Of a stretch of DNA of 23,704 nucleotides, positions 9,301 through 15,820 are shown piece after piece (position 1 is the first letter of the stretch; each line of letters opens with the position of its first letter). This DNA comes from a virus. Both the position numbers and the translations under genes were made by a program. The notes under the pieces are model-generated. The model did no database searches and had not been told where the DNA came from. It was given only the letters and a program-made list of their open reading frames with translations. Location: IMG/VR virus record IMGVR_UViG_3300030103_000415, positions 1-23,704 of that record; one strand, given 5' to 3'.

Positions 9301-11127
9301 ACAAGAGCTAGTTATGCTGAATTGGCAATGTTTATGATAGATAATGCAGCCGAAGAAAGTGGTGATATATTTAAGTATTTTAAAGCTACTCCTGAAGAAG
9401 CAGAAGATGTTTATCGTTATTTTAGAGACAGAGCCGCATCTTTAGACCCTGACAAATCTGGAGAAATTGCTAGGTCATTTACCGGTGTTATTAACAAAGC
9501 GTTCGAAGATACAGACCCACAACTTGCCCGTCTTGTAAGAGAAGCTCGTGATAACTATCAAAAAGTTATGGGCTATCAGATGGACAAGGGAAGGTATATG
9601 AGTGATGTTTTAAACTCTAGACAGCGCAGAAATGTAACAGAACAAGCACCAGAAGAAGGCGCACATTTTTATAGAAACATTCAAGGTCGTCCTGAAGCAC
9701 CTTTTATACGTATATCAAAAGCATTTCAAAAGCTGGCAGACACTACAGATGAAGTGAAAATTTCTGAATTAAAAGATGAGATAGCAGAACAAAAGAATAG
9801 GATAATGTTCTTTTTGGGAGCTGAAAGAAATAGTGCTGGAGAGTACGTATTTGACCTTAGAAATTCTAGGCAGCGTAGAGCAGCAGATGCCGCGCAATCT
9901 ATGATGGAAGCCCTTATAGGGAAGCGTATGATAGCTCAGTATAGAAATGAAACAAAGGCCATGTCAGAAGTTCGCACACTATTAAGTGGAGAGAGTCCTG
10001 AGACTGCTAGAGATGCGGTGATGGCTGTTCAAGAAGGAAGTGCTAAGTATGATTTTAGCCGTGCTAAACGAATTACAGATGCAGAGAAAATACTTACTGT
10101 TCCTGTCATAGAAACAGATGGTAGTGATGGTGTTCGTGTGTTAGGTATGAGCGACCAAGTGCGGGGTTTTACCGCAACTACAGACGACCTGCTTCGCCAG
10201 AGTGACAAAGCTAAAATTGAGTTTAGGAATATTAAAGCAGACGTAGAAAATACTGGTAGCATTATAAGAATTGCTGCCCAGCAAGAAGTAGACGTATCCA
10301 ACGCCGCACTTAAAAAGATGGAGCAAATAGAAGCTTTAACACAAAGACCGCAGGATTTCTTTGACCGTGTGTTTGAAGGTCAAACAGTGGATAGTTTAGA
10401 TGGTGTTGTAGCTAGATTTAAAGCTGGTGGCATGTCTGAACAGGAAATTCAACAAGGCTTGAAGTATATGTATATTCGCGGCTTGTATGGTAAGGCAGGT
10501 ATGACATATAACAAAATGGTAGGTCAAACCGACGCTATTCAAGAAGTTGCAGATATCAACGTACTAATAGACCATGTTAATGACCCTACAAAAAGAAGAA
10601 TTATGTCTCGTGTTCTTGGAGAAGACCACACAGAAGAATTGAAAGACATGGCTGAGTGGGCTAAGTTTGCATCGGGAGATGGCTACGGTTTTAGAGCGAG
10701 TCCTGATACAAGAGGTATGTCAATAGACAGCATGTTTGCTAGAGTCTTCAACCTAGCTAGAGGTATGGTTAGCCCTCTTTACTTGGCTACTGAAGTATCT
10801 GCACGAATAATGCTTGCTAGAAATCAAACTCTTGTTAACCTAGCCTTAACAGACAGAGAAGCTGCTAGAATTATAAACAACATATTGGTGAGACCTGAAT
10901 CTGCAGAGATACCTGTTTCTGAATTAGAGGCTCTGGCAGCACGTATGCAGAACTATATAGCAACTGACTTGATAACTAGCGGAGGAGAAATACCTAACTT
11001 AGATATTATGTTGGGTGAACGGCCTGATATATCAACACCAGAAGATGTGATAGAGGCTGAAAAACAAGAAGAACAAGAAGAGATGGTTCAGATTATAAAG
11101 GGTGAAAATGATGATGAACAAGAATAA
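6301..11127 (+). CDS. Giant internal virion / DNA-ejection-type protein (1608 aa)
   Basis: This 1608-aa protein is the largest in the window. It is mostly helical with long charged stretches. Weakly hydrophobic, small-residue-rich segments occur near 200-220 (LPTLAVAAGGAAAGLYNAK) and in roughly 520-590 (VISTAIGYAPTILDWSGIGL, then a VTPLVTPAMLPAGRG stretch); such segments could cross a membrane after ejection. Near the end, FNLARGMVSPLYLATEVSAR resembles the C-terminal 'ARG.VSP.Y.ATE' signature of giant internal proteins of marine podoviruses. The last 30 residues are strongly acidic. Length exceeds T7 gp16 (1318 aa). I looked for a soluble lytic transglycosylase signature at the N-terminus and did not find one. 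Likely role: part of the internal core or ejection conduit. It overlaps the preceding and following genes, and its stop lies inside the T-tract of a terminator on the other strand. Confidence 0.7.
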   Translation: MVDISQIPQRKDTARLPTAFEQPIRGLGGMGPVLVDLPTLAEKDIAVQTGAQTQDTRSSFEDLISSTTAEEITSKGVTMLGNTPISPIILQKAREDKAFKAKLYESYVRSDAVPTIEEDRLAVPFSSPDLTKIRRPAEIQSQPQWVQDTFDRAVTRSQNIAKIFQQDSPIPLAGQKIILDDFKTGSLGEEVARSLKSIPGDFARLPTLAVAAGGAAAGLYNAKMNDNPDTGFKEDFTETFEGVMTSYGSFDTVQAYEEALQNSVILRNSEKRVQEWYKDSFIKRFGQDAWTVAHQRPSYKIEEDEKGNKSVEPILNADGKHVMEDVGLPPEIASSLVEMAYNELTGTQKAVSIFATQAPFTLGLTMRSISKGQKYIDKVTEARKQKPGTYGSDMSDYDVFVALSKKEGNIITRTFQKGWAAATLGKIARAGKKESMTRAARVNDHLKVLDEYTTNINRLKNDIEVAGPWSKLNTARKLEDANKELQTLEKGLKSYTRGKGRGYFDNPYTRGLIADDVVISTAIGYAPTILDWSGIGLDEGTAEVLTGIVTPLVTPAMLPAGRGLLSVGVSVTNKFTDGTIKDIALTFENANYLPFITEGMLVRGDEGAMRRAMADAGEEVTDEQIQSFTTMAGIFKTMKPEARIRSYNALRQYNDLMSRTQKRMEELYLTDASGMPITDEKAIQESYTEIAANMRTLHLSLAKATGLAPLISVQYIKGNQLKPSDLTKPGTMDDILSALAREEDNYRGMDTLLKTMQGRFAKKGIELDSNEPLQAMMAQIEQVVVDGRVGVNVKKQEMQKLLNQFYNSTETIDEDTVKRIVDLEIALEDSAIRDTIDRSKKAAEVSLKLTEAARVQGRTLLAAAETMDEKGVLKSIRPIADKLFDIEHGRRRALGSVGYRKANRYVPEGSDQPVSVDMTNVVRELTNLSDDLRGKPLSFMFSGGRQFFGRAGGDALEKTFENMARKGLQETFQATAEATGTTGEQAAQLMLSAALENGDITRASYAELAMFMIDNAAEESGDIFKYFKATPEEAEDVYRYFRDRAASLDPDKSGEIARSFTGVINKAFEDTDPQLARLVREARDNYQKVMGYQMDKGRYMSDVLNSRQRRNVTEQAPEEGAHFYRNIQGRPEAPFIRISKAFQKLADTTDEVKISELKDEIAEQKNRIMFFLGAERNSAGEYVFDLRNSRQRRAADAAQSMMEALIGKRMIAQYRNETKAMSEVRTLLSGESPETARDAVMAVQEGSAKYDFSRAKRITDAEKILTVPVIETDGSDGVRVLGMSDQVRGFTATTDDLLRQSDKAKIEFRNIKADVENTGSIIRIAAQQEVDVSNAALKKMEQIEALTQRPQDFFDRVFEGQTVDSLDGVVARFKAGGMSEQEIQQGLKYMYIRGLYGKAGMTYNKMVGQTDAIQEVADINVLIDHVNDPTKRRIMSRVLGEDHTEELKDMAEWAKFASGDGYGFRASPDTRGMSIDSMFARVFNLARGMVSPLYLATEVSARIMLARNQTLVNLALTDREAARIINNILVRPESAEIPVSELEALAARMQNYIATDLITSGGEIPNLDIMLGERPDISTPEDVIEAEKQEEQEEMVQIIKGENDDEQE

Positions 11128-11386
11128 AAAAGGCCGTAAAGCATACGCCTACGGCTCTATGGTTAGAAAACCAATGCAGATGGGTGGCATGGCAATGTCC
11201 GCTAATCCTATGGAACCACGCCGACAAACAGGTATGCCTACAGCTATGGGTATGCCGAAGATGGCAGGTGGTGGTGAATTAAAAGAACCTAACAATCCCG
11301 GCCTGAAGAAGTTGCCAAAGCCCGTGCGTAACAAGATGGGTTATATGGCATATGGCGGAAAGATGAAGTCTAAACGTACCTACTAG
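11108..11386 (+). CDS. Met/Lys/Gly-rich small protein, unknown function
   Basis: A 92-aa protein at the end of the late block. Three ATGs in a row (11108, 11111, 11114) follow AAAGGGTGAAA, a usable ribosome site; a GTG at 11102 is less likely. Its composition is unusual: 16 of 92 residues are Met, Lys/Arg are abundant, and short motifs such as MQMGGMAM, GMPTAMGMPKMAGGG and MGYMAYGGKMKSK occur. Proteins ending in 'YM.YGGK' are common as short orphan genes in marine phages, and no role is known to me. The 5' end overlaps the 1608-aa gene by 20 bases. The 3' end overlaps the opposing 73-aa gene by 17 bases, and a minus-strand terminator lies within it. A structural or head-associated role is possible from position only. 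Confidence 0.62.
   Translation: MMMNKNKKGRKAYAYGSMVRKPMQMGGMAMSANPMEPRRQTGMPTAMGMPKMAGGGELKEPNNPGLKKLPKPVRNKMGYMAYGGKMKSKRTY
11126..11155 (-). terminator. Rho-independent terminator for the minus-strand operon, inside + gene
   Basis: Read on the minus strand, GCCGTA (11155-11150) pairs perfectly with TACGGC (11138-11133) across an 11-base loop, followed by C and six T (11131-11126). This is the expected form of an intrinsic terminator for the long minus-strand operon, placed about 215 bases beyond its last stop codon. It lies over the stop of the 1608-aa gene and the start of the Met-rich gene on the + strand. The stem is short (6 bp), so efficiency is uncertain. Confidence 0.55.
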
Positions 11387-11591
11387 AATTTGCCATCACG
11401 TCATCCCCTACCTCTCTTAGGTAGCGAACGAGACTAGCAACCTTAAAGGTCCCTTCATACTCTGGAAAACCACGTTCCATTGTTTTTACAAACTCCTCTG
11501 GGTCTACTGCCTGATAGTCCAGTTCGATATGCCCATCAGTGTTCATAACACATGTCAGGTTAAATAACTCAGCTTTAGCTTTCTTTGCCAT
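11370..11591 (-). CDS. 73-aa protein, last gene of the minus-strand operon, unknown
   Basis: I take the start at ATG 11591, giving a 73-aa protein beginning MAKKAKAELFNLTCVMN. The open frame extends upstream to 11660, but that part lies inside the preceding nuclease gene and has atypical residues. The protein has a basic N-terminus, a probable beta-hairpin (ELFNLTCVMNTDGHIELDYQ) and a helical C-terminal half with 'DPEEFVKTMERGFP' and 'ASLVRYLREVGDDVM'. I do not recognise a family. It overlaps the nuclease gene by 17 bases at its start and the convergent + strand gene by 17 bases at its end. Confidence 0.6.
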   Translation of the reverse strand: MAKKAKAELFNLTCVMNTDGHIELDYQAVDPEEFVKTMERGFPEYEGTFKVASLVRYLREVGDDVMANSSRYV

Positions 11592-11994
11592 CTTTGTATG
11601 CCTTAAATACGTCGGTGGAAAACAGTTTCTGAAGGCTGAGTAAATACATACGAGCCGCACCGTTATCCCCTCCGGATACGGTGCGTTTTTCGTCTAGGTT
11701 GTCTATGATACGTTTGAGGGATGGGACATCGAACACGAGCGTTGCAAAAGTCTCGTCGCCAATACAGAGGTTGTGAAACCAGTAGTCAGATTTGGTTGCG
11801 TTGATGCCACTAGGCTTACCATAGCACTCATACTCTATGGCTATGTTGCCCGTTCGAACCCACATGTCTCGCTCTGACTTGACCTCTATCTTCTTATCCT
11901 GCAGCATGTTAGCAACACGCTTTTCACGTACCTTTCCGTACTGCAAGTCTAAATCAAACTTCTTACGGTCTGCTACACACGGTTCCATACTCAT
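11575..11994 (-). CDS. PD-(D/E)XK-type restriction-like nuclease
   Basis: A 139-aa protein with the restriction-endonuclease-like fold signature. GKVREKRVANML (about 20-31) supplies the first helix, IEVKSERDMW (about 36-45) carries the E-x-K catalytic core (E37, K39), and TGNIAIEYECYGKPSG (about 48-63) adds a conserved acidic E54 and the 'GN..IE...GKPSG' motif. KSDYWFHN follows. This combination is widespread in short phage nucleases; metal-dependent DNA cleavage is expected, and host DNA breakdown or genome processing is possible. The ATG overlaps the stop of the upstream small membrane-protein gene (ATGA). A + strand terminator hairpin is embedded in codons for about residues 103-113. The substrate cannot be read from the sequence. 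Confidence 0.75.
   Translation of the reverse strand: MSMEPCVADRKKFDLDLQYGKVREKRVANMLQDKKIEVKSERDMWVRTGNIAIEYECYGKPSGINATKSDYWFHNLCIGDETFATLVFDVPSLKRIIDNLDEKRTVSGGDNGAARMYLLSLQKLFSTDVFKAYKDGKES
11657..11690 (+). terminator. Rho-independent terminator for + strand late genes, inside minus gene
   Basis: On the + strand GCACCG-T-TATCC (11657-11668) pairs with GGATA-CGGTGC (11674-11684) with a single bulged T and a short CCTCC loop, followed by GTTTTT (11685-11690). This is an 11-bp GC-rich stem with a U-tract, oriented to stop transcription coming from the late block. It is about 270 bases past the last + strand stop codon and lies within the coding sequence of the minus-strand PD-(D/E)XK nuclease. 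The minus strand has no T-tract after the stem, so it should act in one direction. Confidence 0.65.
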
Positions 11995-12119
11995 GAGAAT
12001 TTACCTATCAATGCAATCGCAACTTCATACGCACCGTACAAAAACAGCGCAGTGACACACACCTTTAAAAACTTGTTCATGCCATCATCTGACATTCGTT
12101 CCCACTCTGGTCTACTCAT
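11991..12119 (-). CDS. Small single-span membrane protein
   Basis: A 42-aa protein starting MSRPEWERMSDDGMNKF, chosen because its ATG at 12119 overlaps the end of the upstream gene by 8 bases. The open frame reaches 12182 but the extra part has no independent support. Residues 17-40 form a hydrophobic helix (LKVCVTALFLYGAYEVAIAL), followed by a short basic end (GKFS). It follows another membrane-protein gene and precedes the nuclease, with which it shares an ATGA overlap. Function unknown; a small inner-membrane peptide is the most that can be said. Confidence 0.55.
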   Translation of the reverse strand: MSRPEWERMSDDGMNKFLKVCVTALFLYGAYEVAIALIGKFS

Positions 12120-12405
12120 GCTCTCCCCCTGTTCCTCTACCAAGACCACCAAAGTATTGCGGCCTTTTACGTGCAACCTCAAACGTGGCTACGGTTATTA
12201 CTATACCAGCTATTAGGATACTATGCAATAGCGCACTTACACCAAATACAGTGATAGACCCTAAATACATAGAAAAGATGATACACCACATCCACGCGAG
12301 AAGTTGCATAACAAGATGTCGGGTACTCATATCAGGTATATTTCTCAAGGGGTTATGTTTACTATTCATAACCGTGTTCCAAGTATCGTGTATAAACTTA
12401 TTCAT
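12112..12405 (-). CDS. Two-span membrane protein of marine phage type
   Basis: A 97-aa protein starting at ATG 12405, which shares one base with the reductase stop (TGATG); the GTG at 12408 is discounted. A polar N-terminus with NPLRNIPDMSTRHLVMQ (about 18-34) is followed by a hydrophobic segment with LAWMWCIIFSMYLGSITVFG (about 36-55) and a second one with LLHSILIAGIVITVATFEVA (about 59-78). A short basic/Gly tail follows. The 'NPLR.IPD.STRH.VMQ.LAWMW' pattern recurs in short membrane proteins of marine phages, but no function is known to me. Both ends probably face the same side of the membrane. Location next to NrdJ seems to be positional only. Confidence 0.68.
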   Translation of the reverse strand: MNKFIHDTWNTVMNSKHNPLRNIPDMSTRHLVMQLLAWMWCIIFSMYLGSITVFGVSALLHSILIAGIVITVATFEVARKRPQYFGGLGRGTGGEHE

Positions 12406-14333
12406 CACGCAGCACTCAGGTCAACAACTTCACACACACCGGCTGTACAAGCAAGTTCGCGGGAACCGCTAGTGTTGTCTTCTTTCTCAAATAAACTTAG
12501 CTGGTTCCAATCTAGCTTCACGCCTTTGTATGTTTGCTGCCATTCAAGATAGTCTTCTTTTTCAATATCCTGATAGGGGGCCTGCTGGTAGGTGTGGTCG
12601 CTATGCGGTAAGAACGATACCCCAGAGGCTACATCAAAGTTCTTATACACCCACGCACCAACATCCATCCACTCGTCTTCCTTGACAGAGATAGTTACAG
12701 AGGGCTTGTGTTCGCACCAGTGGATAGCATATGTCTTCCACAGTTCTAGTTGTTCTATGGCTGACATCTGGGTTCGCGTTACGGCGTTGCCGGGAGATTT
12801 CATAGCGAACGAAAACACAGTAGTTGAGTCTGGTTTCATCACGCAGCGTTCGTGTGGTACACCCGCTTCAATCATAAACTGAGTTAGCGGGTCTTTGTTG
12901 TCGCCGCGAACTGTCCTGATATAATAATCGTTGTGCCGTGCGTGAATACCACTAGCGGTGTCGGTTAGCTGTGACACAGTACCCGACGGCTTTACACAGG
13001 TGATTGCAGCGGACACTGGGATTCCAAGCATGTTCGCATACTTGTCGTTCGTCTTGACGGCCTCTTCTCGCATCTCTTGTAGCCACTTCTTGCTGTCTAC
13101 GTTCTTTGACAAGACTGCGTGGTCCATAATACCAGTCAAGGATACGCCCAATAAACGTTCTTCCTCTGTGTTCTTCTTCCATACGCTCCTCAGATACTTA
13201 AAGTCTGTTAGGGTAGATTGTAGGGTTCCTAGTATGGTTGCTAGGCGAACCTTACGCTTCAGGCTATCTAGGTCATCTGTCTCACGAACCATCACCTCTG
13301 ATAGGTTGCAGAACTGATACGGACGTAGAATTATTTCAGAACACGGATTAGTACCCCACATATGTCCTGTCTCCCGCCGTTCATTCTGAGCAACCTGTTT
13401 GTCAGCAGCCTCACGGTTGAACATACCACGTTCACCAGACTTGCTTTCGTACAAAGCAACCCACTCTCTCATGAACGTACCAATCTCTGGCTTACCTTTG
13501 TAGGCTACAGAGTTGTTAGCCAAAGCACGTTGGCCCTCGTTCTCCCACCACATACCAGACTTAGCATGTGCCATTTGGTCGTCGTTTAAGTTCGACAGAC
13601 TAATCAAAGCTGACCGTCTGACTCCCCCTACAACTACAATCTCGCCAATCTTACACATCAAGTCGTGACACTCGATAGGAAATAGTCTACGTCCCTGTGC
13701 TTTCTTGAATGTCTCTACAGTAAAGCGGAACAGGTCATCAAGAGGCTGTGGCCCAGATGCTCTACCGCCCATTGTTTTTAGACGCTCACCAGCAGCACGA
13801 ACCTGTGACATATCCCACGTAGGAATCTGTCCTGCATACAGCAACGCAATTAGTTCGCGAAGTGACTTGGCCCAGCCGGGTTTCGAATCGCCAACCTTGA
13901 TTACAGTATCTGTCTCGTGCATAGCGTCGCTAACCACAGGCAGCTTGTCTACGTTCTCACGCTCTACTGAAAATCCTACGCCTGTGCCGCACATAAGAAT
14001 ATACATACACTCGTCAAACGAACGTGGGCTGTCTACAGGTATATACGAGCAGTTGTATCCTGAGATATTGTCACGAGCAAGAGCAGGACCTGAAGTCATC
14101 ATAGCTCTCATAGACGGCATTACTTCGAGGTTTAAGACGGCCTCGCGAATCTCTTCTACATCCTTCTCAGGCAGTTTGAAGTTATGCTTCCCGCGAACTT
14201 GATTAGCCATAAAGTCAACATAACGGTCAACTGTCTCATGCCAATCCTCACGACGTTGCTCGGAATCCAGCCAACGTGCATACCGTGACTTGTGGATAAA
14301 TTGTTGGTAAGTGGTAGGTAACATATTACTCAT
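12405..14333 (-). CDS. nrdJ: Class II (B12-dependent) monomeric ribonucleotide reductase
   Basis: This 642-aa enzyme reduces ribonucleoside triphosphates to deoxy forms using adenosylcobalamin and supplies dNTPs for phage replication. It matches the monomeric Lactobacillus leichmannii type. YNCSYIPVD carries the first active-site Cys (C95), and a MCGTGVGFSVE loop follows (about 114-124). NPCSEIIL gives C331 and E333, and QFCNLSEV gives C342. The spacing C331-C342 equals the C408-C419 spacing of the Lactobacillus enzyme. The C-terminal tail has the C-x4-C redox pair (C629, C634). ATG 14333 is used because it overlaps the zinc-ribbon gene and follows AGAGAAG; the frame extends ten codons further upstream. 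It is shorter than the 739-aa Lactobacillus enzyme but has every catalytic Cys. Activity would depend on cobalamin in the host. Confidence 0.95.
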   Translation of the reverse strand: MSNMLPTTYQQFIHKSRYARWLDSEQRREDWHETVDRYVDFMANQVRGKHNFKLPEKDVEEIREAVLNLEVMPSMRAMMTSGPALARDNISGYNCSYIPVDSPRSFDECMYILMCGTGVGFSVERENVDKLPVVSDAMHETDTVIKVGDSKPGWAKSLRELIALLYAGQIPTWDMSQVRAAGERLKTMGGRASGPQPLDDLFRFTVETFKKAQGRRLFPIECHDLMCKIGEIVVVGGVRRSALISLSNLNDDQMAHAKSGMWWENEGQRALANNSVAYKGKPEIGTFMREWVALYESKSGERGMFNREAADKQVAQNERRETGHMWGTNPCSEIILRPYQFCNLSEVMVRETDDLDSLKRKVRLATILGTLQSTLTDFKYLRSVWKKNTEEERLLGVSLTGIMDHAVLSKNVDSKKWLQEMREEAVKTNDKYANMLGIPVSAAITCVKPSGTVSQLTDTASGIHARHNDYYIRTVRGDNKDPLTQFMIEAGVPHERCVMKPDSTTVFSFAMKSPGNAVTRTQMSAIEQLELWKTYAIHWCEHKPSVTISVKEDEWMDVGAWVYKNFDVASGVSFLPHSDHTYQQAPYQDIEKEDYLEWQQTYKGVKLDWNQLSLFEKEDNTSGSRELACTAGVCEVVDLSAA

Positions 14334-14484
14334 CGTCTTCTCTTTCTTTTGGATAATATACATTTACATCACTGTTACAATTTGGACAGTGTAAATTAGT
14401 TACTATGCTATACTCAGAATCCTCTTCTGATATATCGTGGTCTCCGCCCCAAATTAATTCTGTTCTACAATGCCAGCAGTTCAT
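14326..14484 (-). CDS. Zinc-ribbon protein (52 aa)
   Basis: A 52-aa protein on the minus strand with two CxxC pairs: C3/C6 in MNCWHCRTELIWGGDHD and C33/C36 in LHCPNCNSD. This is a complete four-Cys zinc ribbon. An acidic linker (ISEEDSEYS) joins the two halves, and the end is charged (PKEREDDE). Similar 'MNCWHC.TELIWGGDHD' proteins are frequent short genes in phages and proteobacteria, function unknown. The ATG overlaps the DUF3310 stop (ATGA), and its stop lies 8 bases inside the nrdJ start, so it is embedded in the nucleotide-metabolism cassette. It could bind nucleic acid or another protein through the zinc site. Confidence 0.82.
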   Translation of the reverse strand: MNCWHCRTELIWGGDHDISEEDSEYSIVTNLHCPNCNSDVNVYYPKEREDDE

Positions 14485-14765
14485 TCTGTCTTCTCATCAA
14501 TTAACTTTTCGAGATACCACCGGGCTTTTTTGAGGTCTTGTAATTTGCCTTTGTATCTGTATCTCCAGACGTACTTGATGATGTTCCCTTGTAGGTATTG
14601 TTCAAAGCCTGTACCCGTCGCCGCCCTGATTGCCTCAATGCACTCGATACCTGCTTGATTATAGTGAATTGGTTTGTTGACCATATCATAGCCGCTGTAT
14701 GCCTCTTTGCCTGCTTGTTCGTATTTATCTTCTATATCTTTCATAATGTTCATATAACTCGTCAC
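14481..14765 (-). CDS. DUF3310 family protein
   Basis: A 94-aa protein with the DUF3310 signature: MVNKPIHYNQAGIECIEAI (about 28-46), GFEQYLQGNIIKYVWRY (about 53-69), and KLQDLKKARWYLEKLID (about 74-90). The family is common in phages and is often labelled nucleotide kinase-like, but its activity is not established. The chosen start is GTG at 14765, which overlaps the mazG stop (GTGA) and has GGAG seven bases upstream; an ATG at 14753 is an alternative. Its stop overlaps the zinc-ribbon ATG (ATGA). The cassette mazG - DUF3310 - zinc ribbon - nrdJ suggests a role near nucleotide metabolism, by association only. Confidence 0.88.
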   Translation of the reverse strand: MTSYMNIMKDIEDKYEQAGKEAYSGYDMVNKPIHYNQAGIECIEAIRAATGTGFEQYLQGNIIKYVWRYRYKGKLQDLKKARWYLEKLIDEKTE

Positions 14766-15103
14766 CGGTTATCTCCATCTCCACCTATCTTACCACGTCT
14801 AGCACGGTCATTTAACTTAACAATATTACCTTGCGCTATGTGCTGCAAGTCGTAACCAATGTCACGAGCCAGTGCTGCACAATACCATAGCACATCACCA
14901 ATCTCACTTGCAAGCTCTCCCTTCTTGATTTCGAACCCTTCTTGGTCGTAACCGTCGCGAACAAACTTCTTTACCTTGTTAGCAACCTCGCCAGCTTCAC
15001 CAGCTAGGCCAAGGGCAGGATAGATTATCTGATGGCTCTCAGGATAGATAGCAGTCTTAGCTGCTTCTTTCTGATAGTAATTTAAGCTCCACTGGTCTCT
15101 CAT
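14762..15103 (-). CDS. mazG: MazG-like nucleotide pyrophosphohydrolase
   Basis: A 113-aa all-helical protein of the MazG superfamily, which hydrolyses nucleoside triphosphates (or related nucleotides) to monophosphates and pyrophosphate. The metal-binding ExxE..ExxD set is complete: E36 and E39 in LGLAGEAGEVANK, then E67 and D70 in ELASEIGDVLWYCAAL. The length fits single-domain phage MazG. Starts by ATGA overlap with the upstream gene and ends by GTGA overlap with the DUF3310 gene. Phage MazG has been proposed to act on aberrant or alarmone nucleotides and to keep host metabolism active; which substrate applies here cannot be read from sequence. The genomic context with NrdJ supports a dNTP-pool role. 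Confidence 0.92.
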   Translation of the reverse strand: MRDQWSLNYYQKEAAKTAIYPESHQIIYPALGLAGEAGEVANKVKKFVRDGYDQEGFEIKKGELASEIGDVLWYCAALARDIGYDLQHIAQGNIVKLNDRARRGKIGGDGDNR

Positions 15104-15456
15104 TGCTTCTCTCCAAAGTTTACCTTAACTATGTTGTCCTCACGGGCAACTACCTTATCTATAATCTCATCAGCCTTGTTACTGTTTAACTCTGATTTGA
15201 ACGAGTTTGCCATAGCTACAAAACTAAGTCGAGCCATGCCAGCATCCCACACACGGTCGAAGTCATTCTCCATCATCTCTATAATACCTGACAAGATTAC
15301 CATGCCAGCAGGAACACTTTCTAAATCAACTACGTCACCTTGTGTTGTATCGTAGGCTGTCATCGAGAACGAGTCTTCATCCTCGTAGTTAAGAATGAGG
15401 TAATACCTGTCTGGGAGCAGACTAGCTCGTTCCATCTGGTTCTTTATGTCATCCAT
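15100..15456 (-). CDS. Conserved phage protein, unknown function (118 aa)
   Basis: A 118-aa protein with a beta-rich N-terminal half (RYYLILNYEDEDSFSMTAYD, about 17-36). A hydrophobic helix-like segment follows (VPAGMVILSGIIEMMENDFD, about 48-67), then a helical C-terminal half ending in KVNFGEKQ. No motif I can name. It sits between endonuclease I (8-base overlap at its start) and mazG (ATGA at its end) in the same operon. The start ATG 15456 has GGAG about 11 bases upstream. Its place suggests an early or replication-time function; nothing more can be supported. Confidence 0.65.
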   Translation of the reverse strand: MDDIKNQMERASLLPDRYYLILNYEDEDSFSMTAYDTTQGDVVDLESVPAGMVILSGIIEMMENDFDRVWDAGMARLSFVAMANSFKSELNSNKADEIIDKVVAREDNIVKVNFGEKQ

Positions 15457-15820
15457 CTTTCAACCACTCCTCTGGAATTGTTTTCTCTGCCCACACAAAG
15501 TTGTGCTTAGTTGCCCAAGCTGCATAGGTGGTCTTGCTACCCCTGTAAATCTTATTGTTAGCGTTGAGGAATACAAATCGAATATCGAGGTCTGGGTATT
15601 GCTGCTTAATCAGCAACATCTTAACACGGTCCCCCTTATCTAGGTGACCTTTAGCTTCGATATACAAGTCTTTGTGAGGGATGTAGAAGTCAGGCGTATA
15701 GTTACGAGGCTTAGGTATATACGTTAGTTTCTTCGATTCGTATTCGAATGTGATGCCTTTTTCTGCAAGGGCCTTGGCTATGTTGATTTCGAACATAGAC
15801 CTATATCTAGTGTTTCTCAT
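15449..15820 (-). CDS. T7 endonuclease I-type Holliday-junction resolvase
   Basis: The protein cleaves branched DNA such as four-way junctions, resolving replication and recombination intermediates before packaging. From ATG 15820 it is 123 aa. RSMFEINIAKALAEKGITFEYE matches the T7 enzyme's first helix with catalytic Glu. NYTPDFYIP holds the Asp and LYIEAKGHL holds the E-x-K. The spacings (E to D 33, D to E 11, E-x-K) nearly equal T7's E20-D55-E65-K67. The C-terminal half keeps the 'KIYRGSKTTYAAWATKHNF' and 'IPEEW' pattern. I chose 15820 because that ATG overlaps the upstream stop (ATGA), and T7 endo I has only about 16 residues before the matching region. The frame stays open to ATG 15943, which would add 41 very basic residues. 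Confidence 0.9.
   Translation of the reverse strand: MRNTRYRSMFEINIAKALAEKGITFEYESKKLTYIPKPRNYTPDFYIPHKDLYIEAKGHLDKGDRVKMLLIKQQYPDLDIRFVFLNANNKIYRGSKTTYAAWATKHNFVWAEKTIPEEWLKDG

Noticed and set aside
13705-14202. 165-aa open frame on the + strand
   Set aside because: It lies entirely antisense to nrdJ, whose catalytic motifs are certain; residue make-up is that of a shadow frame.
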